Of a stretch of DNA of 20,581 bases, positions 14,593-20,581 are shown piece after piece. This DNA is from Clostridiales bacterium UBA3680 (GTDB lineage: Bacteria; Bacillota; Clostridia; Lachnospirales; CAG-274): NCBI GenBank assembly GCA_002372875.1, contig DFJD01000067.1, forward strand, positions 1-20,581, read 5' to 3'. The translations under genes were made by a program, and so were the position numbers. How positions within the stretch are numbered: the first letter of the stretch is position 1; the number at the start of each line of letters is the position of its first letter. A model generated the notes under the pieces. The model had not been told where the DNA came from. It searched no databases and saw nothing but the letters and a program-made list of their open reading frames with translations.

Positions 14593-15183
14593 TCATCTCC
14601 AACCGGATGCATTAGGACCTAATTTAAGGCCGCTTGCTTCTTCAAGCTGCTGCTTAAACTGTCCGGTAATGTTTACTCCGTAAGGTCCGATGATTATTAT
14701 TCTGTTGGATACAGGCTGAACAGAGCCGTTCAATGCATAGCTTGCACCACAGAAGAAATCTGTAATTCTTTGAGCCATTTCCTTTTCAACACCCTCAAGA
14801 TTAACTATAACGGTGTGTCTGTCTTTAAGCTCCTCGCAAACCTCCGCTGCCTCTTCAAGTGTGGCGGGAGTTGTAACAACGACCTGAATGTTAACATTTG
14901 CGTTAAGGCTTACCACCTTTGACGAACTGTTGTTGTTCGAAGAAAATCTGGAGGCCGAAAATGAAGGAGTGGACGGTGCAACATAACCGTCTGCAGTTTT
15001 TTGTCTGCTGAAATTTGCAAAGGATCTTACCTTGGCAAAACCCATGCTCTGTCTGCTCTCCTGCTCCTCGTTATAAGAGGCCTGTTCTTCCTCATACTCA
15101 TTTTCGTTCTCGTACTCGTTTTCGTACTCCTCTTCTTCACCGAGAATAGCATTCTTAGCCTTTTCAAACCAATCCTTTATCAT
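14593..15183 (-). CDS. sepF: Cell division protein SepF
   Basis: A 196-residue cytoplasmic protein. The N-terminal amphipathic membrane-targeting stretch (MIKDWFEKAKNAIL) is followed by a very acidic low-complexity run (16-34, alternating Glu/Tyr/Asn), a Ser/Asn-rich linker and the SepF domain (about 97-185). The domain includes TPATLEEAAEVCEEL, TVIVNLEGVEKEMAQRI and the DFFCGASYAL strand-helix. SepF polymerises, binds the C-terminus of FtsZ and tethers the Z-ring to the membrane. I chose ATG 15183, with GGAGG 8 nt upstream; an upstream in-frame Met at 15210 would put nine unrelated residues before the targeting helix. It lies 23 nt after yggS. Confidence 0.96.
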   Translation of the reverse strand: MIKDWFEKAKNAILGEEEEYENEYENENEYEEEQASYNEEQESRQSMGFAKVRSFANFSRQKTADGYVAPSTPSFSASRFSSNNNSSSKVVSLNANVNIQVVVTTPATLEEAAEVCEELKDRHTVIVNLEGVEKEMAQRITDFFCGASYALNGSVQPVSNRIIIIGPYGVNITGQFKQQLEEASGLKLGPNASGWR

Positions 15184-15206
15184 TTTTTTACCTCCGTTTT
15201 TTATAT

Positions 15207-15911
15207 TCAACCGATTTTGGTATAATCTCTTTGTCCAAAAATCCCCGTTCCTATTCGTACAATATTTGCCCCTTCTTCTATGGCAACGATATAATCATTG
15301 GTCATGCCCATAGACAAATATTCCATTGATACATTATCGTATTTTTTTGCTCCGATGTCAATATATAATTTGTACATTTCCCTGAAATATTTACGATTTT
15401 CTTCGGGGTCGGGAGTGTACGGAGCCACTGTCATTAAGCCTTTCACGCATATCGAGGGTAATTTTGACAATTGTGTTACAATTGTTACGGTTTCATTGGG
15501 ATCGACTCCGTGTTTAGCTTCATCACGGGCAATGTTGACCTCAACGAGAACATTTGATACTATTCCCAAAGCCTGTGCTCTTTTGCTTATTTCGTTTCCG
15601 AGCTTAAGGGAATCCACCGAATGTATAAGGCAAACCTTGTCTATGACATTTTTTACCTTGTTTGTTTGCAAATGGCCTATCTGATGCCATTTTACTCCGT
15701 CTATAAGAGGATACTTTCTGCTTATTTCCTGGGGCTTGTTTTCTCCGAATTGAGTCAACCCAAGTTGTTTTGCTTCCTCCATTCTTTCAATTTCAACGGT
15801 TTTTGTTACCGCAAGAAGGAGAATATCCTCTCTTTTTCTTCCGCTTTTTTGAGCGGCAAGTGTTATATTTTTTTCTATTTTTTCAATATTTTCTTTTATT
15901 GACATAGACAT
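15207..15911 (-). CDS. yggS: YggS/PROSC-type pyridoxal phosphate homeostasis protein
   Basis: A 234-residue single-domain protein with an alanine-racemase-like TIM barrel. The PLP lysine is Lys37 (LLAVTKT), followed by the family motifs FGENKPQE, WHQIGHLQTNK, EVNIARDEAKHG and the C-terminal YLSMGMTNDY..AIEEGANIVRIGTGIFG. These proteins bind and buffer PLP and affect amino-acid and keto-acid pools. Two start codons are possible (15911 and 15905): AAGGA lies 3 nt before the first and 9 nt before the second, so the second may be used. The gene is 6 nt behind the HlyD-like gene and directly upstream of sepF, the common Firmicutes order. Confidence 0.95.
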   Translation of the reverse strand: MSMSIKENIEKIEKNITLAAQKSGRKREDILLLAVTKTVEIERMEEAKQLGLTQFGENKPQEISRKYPLIDGVKWHQIGHLQTNKVKNVIDKVCLIHSVDSLKLGNEISKRAQALGIVSNVLVEVNIARDEAKHGVDPNETVTIVTQLSKLPSICVKGLMTVAPYTPDPEENRKYFREMYKLYIDIGAKKYDNVSMEYLSMGMTNDYIVAIEEGANIVRIGTGIFGQRDYTKIG

Positions 15912-15917
15912 CTATCC

Positions 15918-17585
15918 TTATTCATACACATTTTCATCTTTGTGAACGTCATCGGTGCTTGTCATTATTCTGTCGTAAACGTAAATATTAGTGTTAAGGC
16001 TGTCATCAAGCACGGTATGAGTGGAGTTTGAAACCGAATTTTCAAGATTTACCGTTTTAAATTTGGCAATACCCGAATTGACCACATATATTCCTTTAGT
16101 GTTTTTTACTTCGGTTATTTTATAGGTGTCATCCGAACCCGGTTTTTTGATGGTGTCCTCCACATTTATGGAATCCATCTGCATGGGAATGTAGGAAAAG
16201 CCCTCTTCCTGTCCCGATACAACTATGGGTATTTCCTTTACTTCCTCTCCGTTTACTTTAAGCACACTTGAATCATCACTAATGTAATCGGTGGGAATTT
16301 TAAGGAGGGTTTCCTCAACAATTGCCGAATTGGGAACCTTATATCCCCTCAAGCCTTTATTTGTTTCTATCGTAATTCTTCTTGTGTTAATAAAATCAAG
16401 TACATCTCTGGTGCAGGTAAAGACAATATATCTTTCGTTTCCGTTATCTTCACCGCCTATGTGCTTTATTTGCACTATCATTTCACGTTGCTTGCCCGAA
16501 TCGTTTACAATGTATATCTTTTTATACTCTCCGACCTTCCAATCGGCACACTCTCCCGAGGGAAGATAGGTGGCAATATACCACTCATTTGAGTTTACCA
16601 CCTTAAATATCGGTGTATCGGCTTGAACATTTGTCCTGAATGAACTTTTGAAAACAGATTTGGGATTTAATTGTTTTGGAGTAAGACTTTGCAAATTCTG
16701 CACACTGTATGTTTCTTCAAGACCGTCGAGGTTGTATGAAACTATTCCTCCGCTTGCGGCGGTTATTTTAAGAATTGAATCATCAATTTTTGTCTGCTGC
16801 TGTTTTCTTTGGTTTACAAGTTCGGCAACATCGCCTTTACTTTCCGAAAGAAGAAGATTATTTCTTCCGTCTATCTTACCGTTTATTTCATTTATAAAAT
16901 CGTAAAGAGAGGTAACATCAAACTTTGCACTCTTCATAGCATAGGCATCAACAACATTTTTTATTTCCATGTTATCTCTGTTTACATTTTCGGAATATAC
17001 GGAAAGTCCGCCTCTGTTGTTTTGAAGCTGCATTATGCTCTCATCTATTTTTTCAAGTTCTTTTTCAAGGGCTGCGACCTCTTTTTCATTTTTTATTGAA
17101 CAGATAACTTCATTTTTCTTTACTCTCTGATTATCGAGAACGTTGAAATCAACCACTCCCGCCGCCGTCGTATTATATACACTTTCGTTTCTTATTATAA
17201 CGGCAGAGACAGTATTCGGAGAATCTATGGTGCCGTAGGCTATGGTATCGTATTGAACATTCTTTTTGGTAAGAAATACAACCACGGAACCGACTATATA
17301 TATAAATATAATACCCACAACAAAGGCAAACACCGGCAAGGCAAGTTTGTTTTTGCTTTTCACCTTTATCGGCTTTTTATCGGCCTTTCTTGAAGAATTA
17401 CTTCCTCTGTCACGGATATAACCGTTGTTAGAGCCTACAGGCCTGATATTTGACCCGAAACTTGTTCTCCCGTAGCCGCCGTCATAGTTGTAACCTGCGT
17501 TGTTGGGATAGCCTCCTCTTATGTTTTCGGGAGTATTCTTATTTACTTTTTTGCCGGAGCTTTTTTTTCGCTTTTTACCAAACAA
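15918..17585 (-). CDS. HlyD-like single-pass membrane protein at the head of the division operon
   Basis: A 555-residue protein. The cytoplasmic N-terminus (1-80) is Lys-rich, then Gly/Asn/Tyr/Arg-rich; one transmembrane helix (about 81-106) follows, then a large extracellular part. Residues about 115-165 look like the first half of a biotinyl-lipoyl/barrel-sandwich domain, with a coiled coil at 165-270. The second half resumes at about 275 (ITAASGGIVSYNLDGLEE), followed by beta-barrel strands to 555. This is the membrane-fusion-protein layout, but no ABC or RND partner is nearby and the inferred host has no outer membrane. The start is TTG with GGAGG 8 nt upstream; there is no other Met nearby. 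It is the first gene behind a strong promoter and is followed by yggS and sepF. A role in division or wall synthesis is inferred from position only. Confidence 0.8.
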   Translation of the reverse strand: MFGKKRKKSSGKKVNKNTPENIRGGYPNNAGYNYDGGYGRTSFGSNIRPVGSNNGYIRDRGSNSSRKADKKPIKVKSKNKLALPVFAFVVGIIFIYIVGSVVVFLTKKNVQYDTIAYGTIDSPNTVSAVIIRNESVYNTTAAGVVDFNVLDNQRVKKNEVICSIKNEKEVAALEKELEKIDESIMQLQNNRGGLSVYSENVNRDNMEIKNVVDAYAMKSAKFDVTSLYDFINEINGKIDGRNNLLLSESKGDVAELVNQRKQQQTKIDDSILKITAASGGIVSYNLDGLEETYSVQNLQSLTPKQLNPKSVFKSSFRTNVQADTPIFKVVNSNEWYIATYLPSGECADWKVGEYKKIYIVNDSGKQREMIVQIKHIGGEDNGNERYIVFTCTRDVLDFINTRRITIETNKGLRGYKVPNSAIVEETLLKIPTDYISDDSSVLKVNGEEVKEIPIVVSGQEEGFSYIPMQMDSINVEDTIKKPGSDDTYKITEVKNTKGIYVVNSGIAKFKTVNLENSVSNSTHTVLDDSLNTNIYVYDRIMTSTDDVHKDENVYE

Positions 17586-17659
17586 AACCCTTTCCTCCCG
17601 TAGTCATAGATGATACATTTTCGACCAATAGGTTGATAAATGAACGTATATATGACCGT

Positions 17660-17688
17660 ATTATAACAAATTCAATACTGTTTTTCAA
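17660..17688 (-). promoter_or_regulatory. Promoter of the HlyD-like/yggS/sepF/divIVA/lspA/rluD operon
   Basis: TTGAAA (17683-17688), a 17-nt spacer and TATAAT (17660-17665) preceded by TGT (extended -10). It stands about 75 nt before the TTG start codon and just behind the trmD terminator. I saw no other promoter before 10520, so the nine genes are probably one unit. Confidence 0.82.
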
Positions 17689-17720
17689 TATTTTTTTACA
17701 AATTCATTATTTTTTGAAGC

Positions 17721-17752
17721 AAAAAAAGGAACAACGCTTTTGCGGTTCCTTT
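17721..17752 (-). terminator. Intrinsic terminator of trmD
   Basis: AAGGAAC pairs with GTTCCTT around an inner CGC-AAAA-GCG hairpin on the minus strand, followed by a run of T. It begins 3 nt after the trmD stop codon. Confidence 0.92.
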
Positions 17753-17754
17753 TC

Positions 17755-18510
17755 TTAATCGGTGTTTCCTTTCATTTCCGCTTCGTTAAGCAGTTTAGCA
17801 ATATACTTCTTATCGCTTTTTGAAAGTTTTGCTTTTGCAAGCAGGTCGGGACGTTTTTCCAGAGTCCTTTTTAACGCCTGCTCTCTTCGCCATTTATCCA
17901 CATTTTTATGATTTCCGCTTATAAGTACACTTGGCACGCTCTTTCCGTTAAACTGAGGGGGACGGGTATATTGAGGGTATTCAAGCAGACCGTCCTCAAA
18001 GGTATCCGTTTGATGACTTTCTTCTTTATTAAGTACACCTTCAATCATCCTTGAAGTGGCATCAACAACAATCATTGCTCCGAGTTCTCCGCCTGTAAGC
18101 ACATAATCTCCCACGGATATCTCTTCGGTTACAATTTCCTCAATTATTCTTTCATCCACGCCTTCATAGTGTCCGCAAAGAATGACCATTTCATCAAGCT
18201 TTGAATATTTTTTTGCAATTTCATTGTTAAAAGGCTTCCCCTGAGGAGACATATATATGACGGGGCAGGGAGCTTTAAGTCTTTTTTTTATATTGTTGTA
18301 GGCGTCAAAAATGGGTTTTGCCTGCATAACCATTCCCGCTCCTCCGCCGTAGGGATAGTCGTCAACATGGTTGTGCTTATTTCCCGCAAAATCTCTTATA
18401 TTCACAAGGTCAAGCTGAATCTTTTTTTCATCAAGGGCTCTTTTTATAACACTGTGTCCAAGTCCCTGCTCTATCATTTCGGGAAACAGTGTGAGTATAT
18501 GGTAAATCAA
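17755..18510 (-). CDS. trmD: tRNA (guanine37-N1)-methyltransferase
   Basis: A 251-residue SPOUT-class methyltransferase with the trefoil-knot SAM-binding segments MSPQGKPF (87-94), CGHYEGVDERI (112-122) and ISVGDYVLTGGELGAM (131-146). The catalytic Asp169 lies in TDTFEDGLLEYPQYTRP. It makes m1G37 in tRNAs reading CNN and some other codons, preventing +1 frameshifts. Its ATG overlaps the rimM stop by 4 nt. In most bacteria rpsP precedes rimM and rplS follows trmD; here trmD ends at a terminator and rplS is absent. Confidence 0.97.
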   Translation of the reverse strand: MIYHILTLFPEMIEQGLGHSVIKRALDEKKIQLDLVNIRDFAGNKHNHVDDYPYGGGAGMVMQAKPIFDAYNNIKKRLKAPCPVIYMSPQGKPFNNEIAKKYSKLDEMVILCGHYEGVDERIIEEIVTEEISVGDYVLTGGELGAMIVVDATSRMIEGVLNKEESHQTDTFEDGLLEYPQYTRPPQFNGKSVPSVLISGNHKNVDKWRREQALKRTLEKRPDLLAKAKLSKSDKKYIAKLLNEAEMKGNTD

Positions 18511-19016
18511 GGCTCCAGCCCCTCCGGCACAACGGCAAGCATCACATTATTTTCCACATCCACATTTGTTATGCATGATTTAATTGCGGGAAGAAGAAGA
18601 TCTTTTTTGCCTTCTCTTTTCACAACGTACACATCGTTTGCTCCTGTTTCTATGACATCGGAAAGAGTACCTATTACTTCGTTTTCGGGAGTTTTTACGG
18701 TCATTCCCAAAAGATCTCTTATATAATATTCATTTTCGGCACAAGGGATCGCCATATCTTCGGTCACCTTTAAATAGGCACCCTTAAAGCCTTCGGCGGC
18801 AGTCATATCGTTTACGCCTTCAAGCTTTATAAGCACAAACTGTTTATGATACCTTACGGAGGTAATGTTCATTTTGGCAAGTTCGCCCCTTCTTTCAACG
18901 TACACATAGTCAAGTCTTTCAAACCTTGTTATGTCGTCTGTTGAAGGAACGACCCTCATTTCTCCCTTTATGCCCTGTGTATTTACTATTTGTCCAATCA
19001 CAAAATATTTTTCCAT
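18507..19016 (-). CDS. rimM: Ribosome maturation factor RimM
   Basis: A 169-residue protein. The N-terminal RimM barrel (1-88; starts MEKYFVIGQIVNTQGIKGEMRV-like) is followed by a PRC-barrel domain (about 96-169; YYIRDLLGM, GANDVYVV, LLPAI, then a C-terminal LEP). RimM binds ribosomal protein S19 and helps 30S head maturation. I chose ATG 19016 because family members begin here and AAGGATGAG lies upstream; in-frame ATG 19028 and TTG 19046 lack a well-placed site. It is coupled to trmD by a 4-nt overlap. Confidence 0.95.
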   Translation of the reverse strand: MEKYFVIGQIVNTQGIKGEMRVVPSTDDITRFERLDYVYVERRGELAKMNITSVRYHKQFVLIKLEGVNDMTAAEGFKGAYLKVTEDMAIPCAENEYYIRDLLGMTVKTPENEVIGTLSDVIETGANDVYVVKREGKKDLLLPAIKSCITNVDVENNVMLAVVPEGLEP

Positions 19017-19049
19017 TTTGTTACTCATCCTTGAATTTAAAGTCAAATT

Positions 19050-19532
19050 TCAGCTCCAAGCATCATCCTTAGCGGGAAGCTTTATATCCGAAAGGAAGCT
19101 TATTTGCCAAAGATACCATTTGTCCCCTTTTTGCCTAAGTGTTATCGGGCGAGGGGAATCGGCCCCGTTACTTTTCAAATACACTGTGGCATAGCCTTCA
19201 TTTGTATATGAATAGGGATTGTCGGAAACAGATATTCTGTAAGGTTTATCCGGCGTATAATTATTTGAGGGTGTTGCTCCTTCAAAAAAAGAGAAGGGTT
19301 TGTATTCCTTGCCTTTCAAACGTTCGTTTAAGAACTGTTTATCGAAGTTGCTTAACGGGGCAGGTCCTTTCAGACGATCTATCATTTCAAAAGTTTCTTC
19401 GGCATTCTTTTCATAGTGGCAAAAAACAAGAACGGACAGTGCCGCCGTTTCGAACGGTGTTGAAAGTTGCAACATTCCCTCAAGTTGAGTTGAATTATCG
19501 GGTATCGTATCGAAAGTAAAGCTTTCTGTCAT
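19050..19532 (-). CDS. DUF6935-like protein of unknown function
   Basis: A 160-residue protein without signal peptide or membrane segment. It has an N-terminal helical part (LSTPFETAALSVLVFCHYEKN, 22-43 region), a middle part (LKGPAPLSNFDKQFLNERLKG) and a C-terminal beta part with the conserved-looking pieces GATPSNNYTP (85-94), GADSPRPITLRQKG (123-136) and WYLWQISFLSDIKLP. I recall this pattern as DUF6935 of Clostridia; the name is from memory. AAGGGGG stands before the ATG. It lies between the yhbY terminator and rimM, where other genomes have rpsP and a KH protein. No function can be proposed from sequence. Confidence 0.75.
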   Translation of the reverse strand: MTESFTFDTIPDNSTQLEGMLQLSTPFETAALSVLVFCHYEKNAEETFEMIDRLKGPAPLSNFDKQFLNERLKGKEYKPFSFFEGATPSNNYTPDKPYRISVSDNPYSYTNEGYATVYLKSNGADSPRPITLRQKGDKWYLWQISFLSDIKLPAKDDAWS

Positions 19533-19585
19533 AATTATCCCCCTTACATTACATCATCGGTGTTTCCTTAATAAGGTTACCACAC

Positions 19586-19627
19586 AAAAAAAAGATTGTC
19601 AACCATAGGGGCAAACAATCTTTTTTT
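19586..19627 (-). terminator. Intrinsic terminator of yhbY
   Basis: On the minus strand AAAAAAAGATTGT pairs with ACAATCTTTTTTT around a 15-nt loop, with eight T at the 3' side. The T and A tracts on both sides make it potentially bidirectional. No strong promoter was seen between it and the next gene, so partial readthrough may feed the DUF6935-rimM-trmD unit. Confidence 0.88.
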
Positions 19628-19634
19628 GATATGG

Positions 19635-19922
19635 TCAAGGTAATTCTATCACCGGTTTTTTATTATTTCTTTTATAGAGTACTATTTTTCTGCCTATAAC
19701 CTGCACAAGTTCACTGCGGCTTCTCTGACTGACCGTTTCGGCGACATCTTTTATAGGTTCAAGGCAATTTTCCTGAACATTTATTTTGATCAATTCCCTT
19801 GCTTCAATGGCCTCATCAATGGAGGAAATTATTTCGGGGGTCGGTCCGTTTTTTCCTATCTGTACAACGGCTGACAGATTGGAAGCCAAGCTTCTCAGGT
19901 ATGCCCTTTGTTTACTGGTCAT
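19635..19922 (-). CDS. yhbY: YhbY/CRM-domain ribosome-associated RNA-binding protein
   Basis: A 95-residue protein that is a single CRM domain: TSKQRAYLRSLASNL at the N-terminus, the GxxG loop GKNG (23-26), and the QVIGRKIVLYKRN strand (75-86) near the C-terminus. YhbY binds pre-50S particles. AAGGAGGG stands before the ATG, 12 nt after the obg stop. The obg-yhbY pairing is common in Firmicutes. Confidence 0.94.
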   Translation of the reverse strand: MTSKQRAYLRSLASNLSAVVQIGKNGPTPEIISSIDEAIEARELIKINVQENCLEPIKDVAETVSQRSRSELVQVIGRKIVLYKRNNKKPVIELP

Positions 19923-19934
19923 TATTTTCCCTCC

Positions 19935-20581
19935 TTATCTGTAGAACTCAAATTCCAAATCGTATATTTTAACCGTATCTCCGTCGGCTATGCCTTTATT
20001 TTCGAGAGCTTCGATTATACCCTTATCTTTTAGATATTTTTGGAAGAAAGCGAAACCTTTTTCGGTATCTATATTGGTATAACCTACCATTTTTTCAACA
20101 CCCGTACCCTCAACAACAAAGTAATGCTCGTCGATTTTTTCGATGGTGAAAGGCTCATTTTCCGTAGGTACGATCTCGCTGAATTCATCGTAATCCTCTT
20201 CAAAGACAATATTTTCGGGATAATTCTTCAGTATCTCCGCTACAGCGCCCAAAAGTTCGTCAAGACCTTTGTTTGTGGCGGCAGATATGGGAAAGACAAG
20301 AAAACCTTTCTTTCCGTAAATATCTTTTATTTTTTTGAAATTTTCCTCCGCCTCGGGAATATCCATCTTATTTACGGCTATTACCGTAGGTCTGTCCGCA
20401 AGCTCCGCTTTATATTTTATAAGCTCTTCTCGTATTTTCTCGATACTTTCTATCGGCTCGCCCTCAAAACCCGAGCCGTCAACTACTTGTATAAAAACTT
20501 TCGTTCTTTCAACATGACGCAAGAATTCATAACCTAACCCCACTCCCTCACTTGCACCCTCTATAAGGCCGGGAATGTCCG
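19935..20581 (-). CDS. obg: GTPase Obg/CgtA, 3' part
   Basis: The gene runs off the right edge; 214 C-terminal residues are visible and the frame is open to the end. They start inside the G3 motif (DIPGLIEGASEGVGLGYEFL), then NKMD (G4), PISAATNKG (G5) and the C-terminal OCT domain (FTIEKIDEHYFVVEGTG...GDTVKIYDLEFEF). The N-terminal glycine-rich Obg fold and the P-loop lie outside the window. Obg is an essential GTPase in 50S assembly and stress signalling; the OCT domain is typical of Firmicutes members. Confidence 0.96.
   Translation of the reverse strand, partial: DIPGLIEGASEGVGLGYEFLRHVERTKVFIQVVDGSGFEGEPIESIEKIREELIKYKAELADRPTVIAVNKMDIPEAEENFKKIKDIYGKKGFLVFPISAATNKGLDELLGAVAEILKNYPENIVFEEDYDEFSEIVPTENEPFTIEKIDEHYFVVEGTGVEKMVGYTNIDTEKGFAFFQKYLKDKGIIEALENKGIADGDTVKIYDLEFEFYR

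Noticed and set aside
20040..20537. A 165-codon plus-strand frame
   Set aside because: It lies antisense to the G domain and OCT domain of obg and shows no protein family features.
1..20581. CRISPR arrays, tRNA or rRNA genes, prophage attachment sites
   Set aside because: No regularly spaced direct repeats, no cloverleaf with conserved T-arm, no rRNA signature and no integrase were seen on either strand.

Overview
The window reads as a low-GC, Gram-positive Clostridia chromosome. The gut-type Oscillospirales/Ruminococcaceae is my best guess, from the sepF-yggT-ylmH-divIVA division cluster, a CarD regulator, Thr/Glu-rich linkers of surface proteins and a cohesin/dockerin pair. The genus cannot be fixed from sequence alone. 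Every supported gene lies on the minus strand, so the text below runs from high to low coordinates, in the direction of transcription.

Housekeeping half (20581 to about 10560). The 3' part of obg is followed by yhbY and an intrinsic terminator. A DUF6935-like gene, rimM and trmD come next and end in a strong terminator. A near-consensus promoter at about 17675 then starts a nine-gene operon: an HlyD-like single-pass membrane protein, yggS, sepF, yggT, ylmH, divIVA, aroB, lspA and rluD. Many of these genes overlap by 1-4 nt or sit within about 25 nt of each other. The operon joins cell division, shikimate synthesis, lipoprotein maturation and rRNA modification.

Cell-surface half (about 10520 to 2000). 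Two peptidoglycan hydrolases, an amidase_3 with a PF07833 stalk domain and an SH3-NlpC/P60 protein, are separate transcription units with their own promoters and terminators. The NlpC/P60 promoter is flanked by two perfect matches to the WalR box, and the amidase promoter has a one-mismatch match upstream. A 906-nt stretch without a convincing gene follows. It holds tandem, nearly identical sigma-A-type promoters and a leader of about 690 nt rich in inverted repeats. Downstream is an 832-residue secreted protein with two tandem modules of about 160 residues, a cohesin domain and a C-terminal PF07833 stalk. Behind its terminator, on its own promoter, comes a secreted BspA-type leucine-rich-repeat protein ending in a dockerin. 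A cohesin and a dockerin encoded side by side, with no glycoside hydrolase in view, suggest a small non-cellulosomal surface complex.

Left end (2000 to 1). A DUF697-type GTPase lies 11 nt behind the dockerin gene. carD follows on its own weak promoter and ends in a terminator. Beyond it is an 18-bp perfect palindrome that may be the end of an IS200/IS605-type element.

The most original material is the cohesin/dockerin pair, the long structured leader in front of the cohesin gene, and the WalR-like sites at the two wall hydrolases.
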